Positions 44,231 through 56,190 of a DNA stretch of 64,000 nt are shown here, piece by piece. The position numbers were made by a program, and so were the translations under genes. Source of the stretch: Papio anubis. Its lineage: Eukaryota > Chordata > Mammalia > Primates > Cercopithecidae. A model generated the notes under the pieces. It searched no databases. It saw only the letters and a list, made by a program, of their open reading frames with translations, and was not told where the DNA came from. The stretch spans positions 172,531,139-172,595,138 of the forward strand of contig NC_044977.1 of the NCBI RefSeq assembly GCF_008728515.1, read 5' to 3'. Numbering within the stretch: the first letter of the stretch is position 1; each line of letters begins with the position of its first letter.

Positions 44231-46748
44231 AAACAGTAAAGACCTTCCCAATATGTCTGTGGTATAGATAAAAATATTTTTCTGAAATGTGACTGTATTT
44301 TAAAGCTTTAAGTTCCATTATAAATATGAAACTATTAGATTGTGTTGTATTATATTATAACCAAAGCATGAAACATAATTAAAAGTGAAGGACTTGTCGA
44401 ATTTCGTTTATTTCTGTCAAACAAATGATAGAGGTACTTCCTCTAAATTTTAAATGAAAGCTTCCTCTAAATTTTAAAATAGATTATGTCACACAAGAAG
44501 AGGTTTTTAATCCCTGTATATTATTTTTAGATTGTATGTGTTGAATCCCTAATTTTTAAAGATGAGGAAATTAGTACCTAACCTAAATTTAGTCGTTGCT
44601 TCTTTTCCTCTATCAATTCTATGATTTTTGTTGTTTATATTAGTATTTTGTATCATGAAGGTTAATAAAACATTCCCTTTTATAACCATAATTTCCAGTT
44701 GTCTAATCTTAATTTTATATTTAAATGAATTCGTTGTTGTCACAAGTCTTTTAATTTCTCCACGTTTTTTTCATTTTTGATTATTACTTTTGTTTTTAAC
44801 TGGATTTTGATTTCCAAGTAGTTTGTTCAAGAAAGATTCATGAATTCTATGTTTCCTGTATTTCTGTATATTTGAGATTGTCTGGCTTTACGGACAGATC
44901 AGGTGAATAAGATTCTTAGGTCTTTTTTTTTTTTTTTTAACTTTGTAAAAATGATTACATAAACTCATGGTATTTAATGATGACTTAGATAAGTTTTGCA
45001 CATAATTTACATTTCTGTTTGAATTTCTCCGATTCTTTTAACTATCAAATTTAACAGTTCCACCAAGTAAATATTGCTTTTCATTCTATTAATTTTATCT
45101 TATGACACAGTGAACACTTTTATCAGATGATTAAATTTTTACCTAATTTCAAAAATTGTGTATTTTATATATACAATTTACACATATTTTCTTTTATTTA
45201 TTTCTTTTTTGCTATCTTCTATCTTTTGTTTTCCTTCTAATCATTAATAATAAATCTCTTCATACATCCCACTTTAGTCTGTGTGATTTTCTTAATCCTG
45301 AAATCCAAGACAGATCTTTGTTGTATTTTCTGACATTTTTTTCCTTTATTTTGCAATTTGTGATAGGGCTTCATGGGTTGCATTTTTTTTCTTGTGGCTC
45401 TGTTGTTTCCTTTAATCTCCTTTAATTTATTTAGCATCTATTATTTCCTAAACATCCAATTGCCTTAAAATTTTTTAGACCATGGAGACTAAGCTATCTG
45501 AATTGTTATTCTGTTTCCTGGGGATAGTTCCAGTTAAATTAGTCTTTATACTATTTCTTTATGTTCCTTTTAATGTTAATTCTCTTTTGTTTCTTTCTCT
45601 CACTCTTTCTCCTCCTCCCTCCCTCACTTGTGTCTTTCTATCATCCTCTCTCTGGTGTATGAGAGGGTGGTATTATTATTCAGATGTCAAGTCTAAGTTA
45701 TGCATTCTTTTCTTATGCCACCTTTTTGTTTAAGCATAGTACAGAAAAGCGTGAGAGCAACTTTCTGCTTTGTTTGACCTTTACTTCTCCTCTATAAAAT
45801 ATATCACCTTTCTGTAGTTCATGTCTCCTCTTAGTGCTGTATATTTCAAACGCCACTGTTGGTCTTACTCATCTTAAGTCACAGACTCTTCACAGTGTAG
45901 CCTCAGGTCACGCCACACTCCCCTCTGTACCCCACTTCACCTGCAGCCATTTATTCAACGATTTCAAGATTGTCTGTGTTCCTCACCTCTGCAGGTTGCT
46001 CCATTTGGTGGCTTAAAGCTGGGTCTCTATTACTATACCCCCATGTCTCTAGATTGTCCTGCACCTACACATTTCTATTCTAGAAAACAGAGTTTCGTCA
46101 GATGGCCCTTCAGGGCTACAACACTCACTTTAATAAAGATGTCTATTTTTTCTAAATTTTAAGAAAGTTTGTGTCACCTTTTGTTATCATGCTTCATTAT
46201 AATTCAAATTTTACTGTAATACTATAATTGAGATGTAATCTAAAAATGTGATTTGAGTTTGTCAGTTGTTCTATATGATTTAGCAAATAAGTTCCTTTTC
46301 CTTTTTTCTGTTCTTTTCATCTGTTTAGAAAAAGAGAGTAAAAATATTATTGAAATGGAACTCTACCAGTACTAGCTAAAAATTCTCTTTTTCTTAATTA
46401 AGTAATCTGGCTATATCATTTTTCTAATTTAAAAATAAAAATGATTTTAAAATTAGCACACATTTTTCTTTTTTTAATCATTAATCACAACTTCAGGGTT
46501 AGCCATGGGATAAATCATTGTTCCAGGTTGTTGAAATTTAGACAAAACATAATTTATGATTTATAGATTAAAATACAAAAAATAAGGAGAATTAAATCTC
46601 AAAGGTTTACTGAATCTTGTTGAAAGGTTATTTTTTGAGTAAAAAATGGAAAGGTCATTGCCATTGTATAAATGTTTGTATAAAAGGGTGGGGAGGATAA
46701 TTAATTAAGATTTTTCTTTATTAAACCATAGAACAAAATAGCACTAGA
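44231..46748. other. No gene recognised; very AT-rich
   Basis: Possible highly decayed L1 sequence, but nothing I can support. Contains the tandem duplication at 44437-44480 and a T-run at 44922-44938. Confidence 0.45.
44437..44480. repeat. 24-bp tandem duplication, about 1.8 copies
   Basis: CTTCCTCTAAATTTTAAATG followed by AAAG (44437-44460) is repeated from 44461 as CTTCCTCTAAATTTTAAAAT. Confidence 0.92.
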
Positions 46749-46752
46749 AAGT

Positions 46753-47324
46753 TGTGACAGAAAAAACAACTAAACCTCAGATTAGTCCCCTAAGGACTAA
46801 ACTCTGTAGTACTCCTTGCTCCAAATTCCTTCCCTGGAGGAAGGAAGGGCCTGGAGAAAGTCCTGTCTAGAGACCATCAGTCTTGCAAAACAGGTCATTT
46901 TGACCCAGTATATTGTATGTGCTCTCCCACCCCAACTCTGGCACAGCATCACATAATAATTAGCAGACTTCTTATCTTAACTAACATATGCCAAAATCAA
47001 ACTTAATCATTCTTTTCTACTGACTCCAAGTTTTCTAGACAAAGACTGATTTCTTTAACCAACTGCAAATTAAAGAGTCTCTGAATCCACCTATAACCTG
47101 TAAGACCTTGCTTCAAGGTATCTTGCCTTTTTCAGCCAAGCTAATGTATAACCTCTACGTACTGATTTATGACTTTGCCTATAGCTTCTGCTTTTTTAAC
47201 ATTTATACAACAGAATTGTAGTCTGACTGCCTTAAGAGCACATTCTCAGGACTTTGGGGTTTGTGTTTTCTCTGGGCCAAAGTCACTCCTATTCACTCAA
47301 AATAAACCTCTGAAATATTTTACA
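46753..47324 (+). mobile_element. Solo ERV1-type LTR with 4-bp TSD
   Basis: 572 bp beginning TGTGACAGAAAAAACAACTA and ending TATTTTACA (canonical TG...CA). It is flanked on both sides by AAGT (46749-46752 and 47325-47328), the 4-bp duplication expected for gammaretrovirus-like (ERV1) integration. AATAAA lies at about 47300 in 'caaaataaacctctg', about 20 bp before the end. No internal viral sequence flanks it, so it arose by LTR-LTR recombination. Family name not assigned. Confidence 0.85.
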
Positions 47325-47328
47325 AAGT

Positions 47329-49074
47329 TTTTGTTTTTGGTTTTCAATTTTGCCCCTATTGTGTCATTGTTTGGGAAATTATTTTCTAATAAAAACATGG
47401 TTAGAAATATAATAAAGAACTGTTACAAGAACATTCCACCAATTTGATTGTACTGGTAATAAAATGATTCCCACACCAGTACAAATTATGTCTTGCAAAA
47501 CTTATACAGTTACATTTTTACTTCATGACGTACTTATTATAGTTGCTATTTTTATTTTTAAATAATTTCAATGTAGATAGGAAATGACAAGAGCTTCTTT
47601 TGATTTCAATATTTGGGATAAATTCAAGAGTCAAATTAGTAAAACATGTATCAGTGACATTATCTCCCAGAGGCAATTCACTCACAAACCAGTAACAACG
47701 ACCAATCAGGTAAATCATGCCTCTGTATTTCTGTCCCAAGGAGGCAATATGGGAGCTAACAGAGTTACTATTAGCAGAAATAGCATAAAAGAGACATGCT
47801 TTGGGGTTATCAGAAGGAAACACGTTCTCCTTTCTCTCCCGGGAGAGCAGAAAGTATGAGTGTCAGAAAATGAGCATCTCTTCTCTTCTGCTGCTGCCTG
47901 GATATTTATGGGTGGGAGACTGTAAAAGTTTGGACAGGCAGTAAATGCTCTGTCCCTCTTGAGCTCCGCTTTTTTCAGGAAACAGTAATTTAACATTTTA
48001 GGAAAGAATATGTCAGAGCATGAGAAAAGAAGAAAAGCAGATTGATTTTGAGGAAAATGAGATAGATGCATTCTTTGCACTTCGACATATTCTGTGAAGT
48101 GAAACTACATCTGTTTCTAAACAGTCCCTCAAACCACAAAGCAGTTGAACGTCAGAAGAATGAAAATAGCAACCGAATAGATAGTAGACACATCTAAAAA
48201 TTGGACTTTCAGAAGGCTCTACACAAAGTCAAAAGACAGCTAAATAAAATGATAAGGAATATACAAACTATGTTGTGTGCTATTCCAAAGCAGGAAAATT
48301 ATTTTGGTTAACTAAAAAGTACTATGACTATCATAAAAGCCAAATATAGATCAAATATTCTCATGAATATAATACATGGTTAACCCAAATAATGAAATCA
48401 ACATGGTTTATCCTTTTTAGTCGGTTCCAAAGACATTTTAAAACTTTGCATTTCTTCTAAATTATACTGATTAATATTTTATTGCATTGATGAAAGTATA
48501 TCAAGATTTCTGTTTTCAGAATATTAAATTTCTATTTGCAGAATATTTCAGAATATTAAATGAAGCATTTAATATATGCGGGTGTATGTTGCCTCTCATC
48601 CTAAAAAACAAATAAAGCATTTAGTTTAAGAATCCCATTTTACAGCTGTAAAACCAAGATGCAGAGATGGCCAATGCTTTCCTCATTCTCCTAACACCTA
48701 GATCTAAATGCTGCTATGTCATATTGCCTAGCACAACATTCCCTCTGTGTGAGAATAGTACTTGGTTGGGTATACTGGATGGTATGCTAAGAAAAGGATA
48801 AGGACTATGGATATAAAAACATGTCTATACCTCTAAAAGTTATGAGTATATAATTTCAAACTTTGGTTGCTTGTCATTAGCATCCTTTCTCCAATGCCAC
48901 TAGTCTGCCCTCTTACTAGCCAAAGATTTCCCCTTCCCTGAGCCTCATGGCCTCAGGGTTTTCTTCTTATATGACAGGATAGGTAATGGCCTGTGAGTTT
49001 TCAATGTCACATGTGTAACTGAAGAAACTGATCACCAAAGGTTTAAACAATAAAGACATTTATTTATCCCACAA
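47329..49074. other. No gene recognised
   Basis: 47580-48080 is less AT-rich and has overlapping 91- and 121-codon frames on opposite strands, with no recognisable domain. A perfect 14-bp palindrome lies at 47834-47847. The rest is AT-rich and unassigned. Confidence 0.45.
47834..47847. repeat. Perfect palindrome CTCTCCCGGGAGAG
   Basis: A GC-rich 14-bp self-complementary sequence in otherwise AT-rich DNA, centred on a SmaI-type CCCGGG. Confidence 0.95.
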
Positions 49075-49390
49075 AGCAAGAAGGTGCCTTTTAGATACCA
49101 AAGTAGAAATGTCAAATAGGCATCTGGATTTTTCAGAATGGATCAGGGCTGGAGATATGGGATGGAATGAGATGAGATTTCATAGATAGAGTGAATAGAG
49201 GAGAAAAGGAGAGGAACAGTAGTGAGTCCTAGCCACTATCAATACTTAGAGATCAAGAAAAGAGAAGGGAACTAACAGGTGAGTATAATGTATACCAGGG
49301 AAACCAGCAGAAGTGACATCTTAGAAGAGATTTCAAGAAAGGAGTAGTCTACTTTGTCAACTGGTGCTGGAATGTCAAGAAAGCAGCATG
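49075..49390 (-). mobile_element. L2 LINE, antisense
   Basis: 'tcaaataggcatctggattt', 'gatcagggctggagatatg', 'aatacttagagatcaagaaa' and 'ctactttgtcaactggtgct' are reverse-complement L2 body landmarks. Confidence 0.75.
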
Positions 49391-49530
49391 GTAGTACAAT
49401 ATCTGTCCTGCCTTTTAAAATCCTTTAAACTTAATGGGTTGCTTTGAATACTGGCAATTTTAATGACCCTAGCTCTTGATTAACAGAAAAATGTTGAGGT
49501 AGTGATGAGTTTCAGATCCCACCCCCTAAA

Positions 49531-49592
49531 TGATAGATTAGATTAGATTAGATGATATAGATAGATAGATGAAACAGATAGATAAATAGATT
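49531..49592. repeat. GATA/GATTA microsatellite
   Basis: Imperfect GATTA and GATA units with a GAAACA interruption. Confidence 0.9.
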
Positions 49593-49984
49593 AAAACAAA
49601 ATCTGTCAGTACATATGTCAAGTAGAAAATTTTCTTACTTAACAGCATTCAGTAAAAGATAATGAGAGATTACTGGACTAAATTAGAAGAACAAATTGAA
49701 GAGATAAGTATGAGGAGGGAGAAAACAGCAAAGGCATTAGGAGAAACCTTTTTCTTTTGGACTTTCTAGATGCAAATTATCTGGGCTGCCACATGTTAAA
49801 TACTGTGCCAGTTTTGTTATAAGTTCAAGCTGTATTTCATTAAAACAGCAAATGTTGGTACATCCTCCAAGGCCTAAGGATGCTGATAATAACTAGGTTC
49901 TTAAACATTTCTCCATCTTAAGATCTGTTATCACAATCTCTGTGGAATGAGAAGATAATTCAAAATGTACTAAGCATGTAAACA
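49593..49984. other. No gene recognised
   Basis: Unassigned. Confidence 0.4.
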
Positions 49985-50195
49985 TGTGCCACCCTCCAGT
50001 TACTATATACTTTCACATACATTGCCTCATTTAATCTGGAAAGAGCTTTGTGAAGGCAATATCACCAAATCCTTTTAGAGGTAAAAATAAACTGTGCTGC
50101 AAAGAGGCTAAGTAGTTTGTCTGAGGCCACACAACTAGTAAGTATCAAGGCTAAGGTTGAAACATAGATTTGATTCTAACTGCAAGACCTTCCTG
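49985..50195 (-). mobile_element. MIR SINE, antisense
   Basis: 'acatacattgcctcatttaa', 'ctgcaaagaggctaagtagt' and 'aggccacacaactagtaag' follow the reverse-complement MIR. Confidence 0.8.
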
Positions 50196-50859
50196 CATCC
50201 ATGGGGAAGGGGAGCCTAGAACGTGTTTTTGATCTTCTCAACCTGCTTCACAATTTAAGAGTGTGTGCAGCAGAGCATACCAGGGGCCCCTTAGATGTTC
50301 AGGAAGGTTTAGGGTCTATTTAGAGTGAGGGTGCTCACGGGCAAGAGATCTTAACTGATGACTCATCTTAACTGGAGATCGATGTGGGGCTTCAGGAGAA
50401 AGCCAAAGAAACCAAGTCCAGATAAGACTTCCCAAATACACTGGAATTGTGAGTCTGGAGGGAAGAGGGTATATGAGGGTAGATAATTTTTCCTGTCTTC
50501 AACCCTTTGCTGTCTATAGATTTTACTTCTTCTCTAACTCATCCTACAGCTACAGGAATTTCCCAAAGAACTTGTGGACTTGAAGGTGTGAGCTAGGTTT
50601 GTGGGCAGTGAGTCTGTGGTTTTGGAAGCTTCCTAAATCCCAAGACAACACCTTAATGTGAAAACATGTATATTTTTAAAAAGAAAATAAAATTTCAGTA
50701 CCTTCCAAATGTATTAGACCAAATGGAAAAGTTAAGCCCTGAAAGCTGACTCAGGTAACATGACTGCTTTTCTTCTCTGGTGGCTGGTCATTGCTTTCTG
50801 ACCTTGGTGTTGACTTGTATACTTTAACCACACTCCTCATTCTTTACTCAAATTTCAAC
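50196..50859. other. No gene recognised
   Basis: Unassigned. The 3' part may belong to the LTR that ends at 51171. Confidence 0.4.
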
Positions 50860-51171
50860 TAAATGACGTGGAGATAGAGATCCTTGTGACTGTTACCTCT
50901 TTCAATAGAATGTTAAACAAGCCCCTTAGAGTATAATTAATAGTAGCCAATCAAATCTTATACCTGTATGTTAGCCTTTCTTTGAAAATGTAATTCTGTT
51001 CAGCACCTTCATTTTGCCTATATATATGATCCTCATTTTTCTCCACACTGGGAGCACTAATCCCCATTTTTTAGTGTAAGTCTGCTCCCCAGACAGTCGC
51101 TTTCACACTTTCCACTTGGATAAAGTCTCTTTAAATTAAATTCTGACCCTTTTGATTGTTTTAGGTTGACA
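50860..51171 (+). mobile_element. LTR-like 3' segment (ERV), left end undetermined
   Basis: 'gtagccaatcaaatcttata' (CCAAT box), 'gcctatatatatgatcctc' (TATA-like), 'tggataaagtctctttaaat' (polyadenylation-like) and an end 'gttttaggttgaca' give a retroviral LTR order in sense. The left boundary and family are not determined. Confidence 0.5.
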
Positions 51172-51200
51172 TATTCAACCTTTAAGAATATATACATAGA

Positions 51201-51276
51201 TTAGGTTGGTGCAGAAATAGTTGCAGGTTTTTGACATTGCTTTTAATTACTTTCAATTACTTTTGCACCAACCTAA
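51201..51276. mobile_element. MADE1 mariner MITE
   Basis: 76 bp starting TTAGGTTGGTGCA and ending TGCACCAACCTAA, perfect 13-bp terminal inverted repeats of the Hsmar1-derived MADE1 family, with a nearly self-complementary interior. The expected TA duplications are not intact on both sides. In catarrhine primates MADE1 copies are the source of the mir-548 microRNA family. Confidence 0.95.
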
Positions 51277-51305
51277 CATGTATGCGTGTGTGTACACATA
51301 CGTAC

Positions 51306-51600
51306 TTTTCTTTTTTTGAGACAGAGTCTCTCACTCTGTTGCCCAGGCTGGAGTGCAGTGGCACAATCTCTGCTTACTGCAAGCTCCCCCTCCCTGGTTC
51401 ACACCATTCTTCTGCCTCAGCCTCCTGAGTAGCTGGGACTACAGGCGCCCGCCACCACGCCCGGCTAATATTTTGTATTTTTAGTAGAGATGGGGTTTTG
51501 CCATGTTAGCCAGAATGGTCTCAATCTCCTGACCTCATAATCCGCCCACCTCGACCTACCAAAGTGCTGGGATTACAGGCATGAGCCACCATGCCCAGCC
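51306..51600 (-). mobile_element. Alu (AluS/Y-like), antisense
   Basis: A complete antisense Alu with a short T-rich start, GAGACAGAGTCTCTCACTCT, GAGTAGCTGGGACTACAGG and an end GCCACCATGCCCAGCC. ACACATACGTA before and ACACATATGTA after look like a TSD with one mismatch. Confidence 0.92.
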
Positions 51601-51616
51601 CACACATATGTATTCT

Positions 51617-51815
51617 AGTGGATTGAATTGTGTCCCCTCAAAATTTATGTTGAAATCTTAACCCCCATTACCTCTAGAATGTGAACTTATTTGCAAATAG
51701 AGTAATTGCAGATGTAATTAGTAGGATGAGGTCATTAGGGTAAGTTCTAATGCATCATGACTGGTATTCTCATAAAAAGGGGAAATTTGAACACAGAGAC
51801 ACATATATACACAAA
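51617..51815 (+). mobile_element. MaLR/MLT1-like LTR fragment
   Basis: 'tggattgaattgtgtcccct', 'caaaatttatgttgaaatct', 'tgcagatgtaattagtagga' and 'ctcataaaaaggggaaattt' are a familiar LTR-like order. It belongs to the same type as 40421-41085 but in the opposite orientation. Exact family unsure. Confidence 0.6.
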
Positions 51816-51885
51816 AAAATTCCATGTAAACCTAAAGATTGAAATGCTTCTGCAGGCTAAGGAATGCCAAATGTTGCCAGCATAT

Positions 51886-51958
51886 GTGTGTGTGTGTAGA
51901 CAAATATATATATTTGACATATATATGTGTGTGTGTGTGTGTATATACACACACACAC
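51886..51958. repeat. TG/TA/CA compound repeat with a 28-bp perfect palindrome
   Basis: A (TG)n run, a TA-rich stretch, another (TG)n, then (CA)n. Positions 51931-51958 are a perfect inverted repeat (14-bp GT...AT arm and its complement) centred on GTATATAC. Confidence 0.95.
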
Positions 51959-51960
51959 TG

Positions 51961-53799
51961 TATACTGTATTTTTTCTGATCAGTTTCTATTGGGAAGTTC
52001 CAACTTGTCAGAAAAACCATCTCACCCTATAGCCTGGTTATTATGATTTTTCAATAATTCTCATGAGTATGTGTTCATTCAACTTTTTGTCAGCTTCCCA
52101 GATCAAAATGAAATGGTAAGCAAATATATAAATTTGAAGCCACTTTTTATTATTTTTATTATTTTGGCTTATATATTACATTATAACTGAGTGAAAAATG
52201 CCAGAGTGATAGAAAAGCGGTTGTGTGTGACTCAGAGAGAGGACACGCCAGTTTTCTCGCTGATCAGGTCAATGCTTCATGAAGAATAATGTGCTCAGTG
52301 TGAGCAGGCACTTATCACTTTCATCAAGAGTAAGACTGGCTTCCCAGCTTCCCTGTGGGTGATGGAAATGATAAACAATCTTCTACAGGGTAGGCTCTTC
52401 ATTACACATGGGCACATTCACAAAGCACTTGGTCAACTATCTTGGAACAACATGATTGGACCAGCTGTCCATTCTAGTCTTCAAAAGTTTTTTGACACAG
52501 GAGGGCATTCTGTTGGCAAAGTCACAAGTGGTGTCATTCACACCATAGTCTCAACATTCAGCATCCGATTGGAAGACTTCTGGTGAATGTGATTCTTTCT
52601 TATTGTTTCTCAGAGTCTCAGAAAAGTATTATAAATCATATTATTTTAGAACGGGAAGTTCTAATCTCTTTAGGGTTCCATACATAGACTTCAGATGGAT
52701 ATCTGTACCTTCACAAACATGCACATTATTTGGCTTTATGCTATTTTTTTTTCCTTTTGCTGATAGTCATCACAGATGAGATGCCAAGGACATATTTTTG
52801 TGAACATCACACCTTAAAAGCAGCGGATATCCTAAGTGTGTGTACAATGTACTATCTTAGGCAAGAAAACCACTCCGTGTTGTAGAAATACTGTAGCACC
52901 TACAGGTGGCTGGATCACACAGTGAATGACCAGCTCTGCTGGCTAAGAACAGTAGTCACTGAATTCATTAAGAATCTGAAGTCTGTTAGAAGTTTGGATA
53001 GACGGAACTTTAATTTATGTCTGTATTTAAGAAGTGTATCTGAGAGAAAGTAGACATGATTGTAAGCTATTGTCATTAGTGAGATGTCCATGAGTCAATG
53101 TCTTATCAGAATTCATCTTGGTTTTACACTGGGAGCTAGATTTAAAATAATATAACTATCTATACATTGGTTAGATTTGTCAAAACTGTAAGTATTCCTT
53201 GAAAAAATATGGGAAAAAGAGTTTGCAGAAATTTTCTTATCTTTTAAATAACAGACCCTGAGATACAGAGTCAGACATTATTTATTATTGTTGTTTGATT
53301 TTATTTTTCTGAAGTTGCAATGGAAAGGATGGCACTATAAATCTCTCAGGATGAAGTTAGATCTTATGTAAGTTGGGAGAACAAAACTGAGCTAGACTTT
53401 GGTACTATCCAGCCTAATGCTTCTTTGAATAATTTTATTTTGACCATTTTTTCAGCTAGCTATATCTTTATGAACATTAAAAAATGGCATTTTGAAACAT
53501 TAATACAATTAGACACAAATGAAAATTGAGAAAAATATTAGCTTCATAAACAGTAGCAAGAGCATTAGTATCTCAAATCTAGATAAACCCCTAAAAATAA
53601 ATATAAAAAATATCATCAACATTAACAAGGCCAATAAGATAGGCAGTTTTAAAAATGTACACAAATGAATGATAATTATAGGACAAAACTTCATTAATAA
53701 AAAAGCTTAATACACTCAGGTATTTTTTTATATATAAAATTTGGAGATCAAAAGTTATAATAGTAAGTGCTGCAGAAGGTTTGAAGAAGTGACACTGTC
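51961..53799. other. No gene recognised
   Basis: Moderate-complexity, apparently single-copy sequence. A 75-codon frame at 52359-52586 shows no family feature. This is one of the better candidates in the window for conserved non-coding DNA, because it lacks obvious repeats, but I cannot test conservation. Confidence 0.4.
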
Positions 53800-54390
53800 A
53801 TAAATGTGGTTGATAAAAAAGTGGCACCATTTGTTTGAATGGCAATCTGGCAACGAATCACAAAAGGTTTAAAATGTGCATACGTTTTGAGCAAGGTATT
53901 ACATTTATAACAATGTAACTAAACAAATCTTTAGGAATTCTGTGAAAAGGATATTTAGAAGGATAATATTTATAATAACAAATGCTTAAAAATCTTTTCA
54001 ATCTTCAAAAATAAGGGATTATTTAGTTGTGATACTATCAAATAATGGAATATTAGTCAACTTTTTAAGATACAAATGTGGAAGAACTCTCGTAATATAG
54101 ACAGGTTTTGCTATGTTGCAAAGAAATAGAAAATAGATTACATACCATAAAATTGTGATCACATTTTTGTACACATTCATCCATCTATATATCCACAAAA
54201 ATGGGAAAAATATCTAAAAGTAATACATTAAATATTAACAGTGGTTATTTCAAGGTAGTGAAAATACGAGTATTTTTAGTTCGATTTTGCTTCTGTGTGT
54301 TCTACTTTTTCTATAATGACCATGCATTATTTGTAAAATGGACAAAAATGAATAAAAATATTTTACATATTTTTCTACATTCTTTGAGCA
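53800..54390 (+). mobile_element. Old L1 (L1M) 3' fragment, sense
   Basis: 'gaatggcaatctggcaacga', 'tttaaaatgtgcatacgttt', 'atcttttcaatcttcaaaaa', 'aataatggaatattagtcaa' and 'ttctataatgaccatgcatt' follow the order of old L1 ORF2-end and 3' UTR. Confidence 0.65.
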
Positions 54391-55549
54391 TTGGCAAACT
54401 AATTCAAGAATCTCTGCATACTACCATGTAAGTGGGTTCGTATTGAAGAGAAAAATATTGAAGCACTTTCTCTTCCTCAGCTTCACGGAAAAGTGGAGTT
54501 TTGACAACTCATACAAAGTAGAATAAACAAGTAAAATTTCAGGAATCTTGGTAATATAAACATTAAATAAAACATAACGAATAGATTGGAAATAAGAATG
54601 GGTCCAATCTGTTAAAGTAAGATTTTTCAAGTACCTGTGAATACTGATTTAATCCAGGCAACGCATACCTGGACAGTTTCATCAAAAAGAAGTGTTTTAT
54701 GGAAAATGACCCTTTCAGATTAGATTTTTTTTGTACCTATCACCTTATCCATTGTTACATGGACAGTTGAAACTTTGTATGAAGTGACTAAGCACAGAAT
54801 TACTCCTGTAGCTAAAAAGCAGAGAGAGCAAGAATTTTACTTAACCATAGCAACATGAGAGAAAACTTTCTTTTGCTTCCCATAAATTTAAAACCTTCTG
54901 CAGATTTTGCAACATTGGCATTAGTTGATGCTTAAATCGTCCTGTGCAGACTAGCTGAAGTCATTAGAAATGTTTTCTCCCTGGCAGCCATAAAGCTTTG
55001 AAGAGGTAGAAAGTCTTTGATCAGTAAGAACTTTGCCAAGTGTGATTTTAAAGGATGTTGAATATTCCAGTTGTTCAAAGCAAGGTTATTTAGAGTAACC
55101 TTAATTCATTGTGCCAGATTTTCAGAGCATGCCTCAAGGGGGTATGCTGCAAAAAGGTGTCCCAAGAAAGGTTTCTTTTTCTGGCTTAACCCTGGTCTGG
55201 TATCTTGAAGCCAGATTTGGAATATGTATTGCCGAAGAGTCCTGATGTTCTCAAACTTGAGTTTTGGAAAGAAATGATGGATTAAGTCTTTGTAAAAGAC
55301 AGATATGGGAAATGTGAATGTGTGGTAATAATTTGCTCAACTTTTAATCTGTTCTTTTTCTGAGGACAGATAAAATCCTCACTTAGAAATTTCTATGAAA
55401 CATCTATTAGAGGTTAGTTTTTTTTCTATTTATTCCTTATACCATTAAATATTCAGCAAACGTAATTGGACAAAACCATGATTATATTCAAATAATAAAT
55501 ATTTTAGCAGCCAACGTTTGCTATAGTCTTATCTTTGTTTTAGAACATG
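54391..55549. other. No gene recognised
   Basis: Unassigned and AT-rich. Confidence 0.45.
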
Positions 55550-55830
55550 GAAAGGCAATAAAAATCACCCATCAACCTCTTGTCCAGAGATGATTACTTT
55601 TAAAATGTTTATATAGTCTAATCAATGTATATTTATATACCTATAATAACATTTTTATAAATTGGGATCAAGTTTTACATACTGCTTTAAACCAGAATTC
55701 TTACTTTCCAATCAATAAGCTATGAATATTTCAAACATATCCTGAAATATTATTTGACAGAAAAAATACCTGTATAGTATTTCTTAATTTATTCAAATCC
55801 TGTAGTCTACAAATATGTGAAAAATCAGTG
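55550..55830 (-). mobile_element. Old L1 fragment, antisense
   Basis: 'aatcacccatcaacctcttg', 'tccagagatgattactttta', 'ttgggatcaagttttacata' and 'ctgctttaaaccagaatt' resemble reverse-complement old L1. Confidence 0.55.
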
Positions 55831-55839
55831 ATCTAAGTG

Positions 55840-56035
55840 TCTAAATGCAGCCTAGATACAGTGATTGGTAAGATGTAGTCTCTGATCTCAGTCAGTTCAT
55901 ATTCTGGCAGTGAGAGGGCCAGAGAGGGGCAAACAGAAATAAAAATACCTACTATAAGACATAGCTGGAAGAGAGAAATCCAGGCCATATTCATGGAGTA
56001 CTGAGGCACAAAATGGAAGCATGGATTTGGAGGAT
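55840..56035 (-). mobile_element. L2 LINE fragment, antisense
   Basis: 'ctagatacagtgattggtaa', 'agtctctgatctcagtcagt' and 'attctggcagtgagaggg' match L2 in reverse complement. Confidence 0.55.
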
Positions 56036-56083
56036 CAGAAGGCAGGTATTTTAATGGTCAATATCATGATAGAGTGCTTCTTA

Positions 56084-56190
56084 CCCCATGGAGTTGTGGT
56101 CAAGTTCAAATGCCTTAAAATCTATAAACTGCCTAGAATAGTGCCTGGCATGTACAAAGTGTGTGATAAGGTTACAGTATTGTTATTGTT
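56084..56190 (+). mobile_element. MIR SINE 3' part
   Basis: 'ggagttgtggtcaagttcaa', 'tgcctagaatagtgcctggc' and 'atgtacaaagtgtgtgataa' follow the MIR 3' consensus. Confidence 0.75.

Noticed and set aside
47584..48080. Overlapping 91- and 121-codon frames on opposite strands
   Set aside because: No recognisable domain, signal or splice context; kept only as a non-coding region of interest.
49531..49592. GATA repeats as a cluster of GATA-factor sites
   Set aside because: Simple microsatellite periodicity explains it; no other regulatory context.
52359..52586. 75-codon frame in apparently single-copy sequence
   Set aside because: No family recognised and no exon-like boundaries; too short to call a gene.
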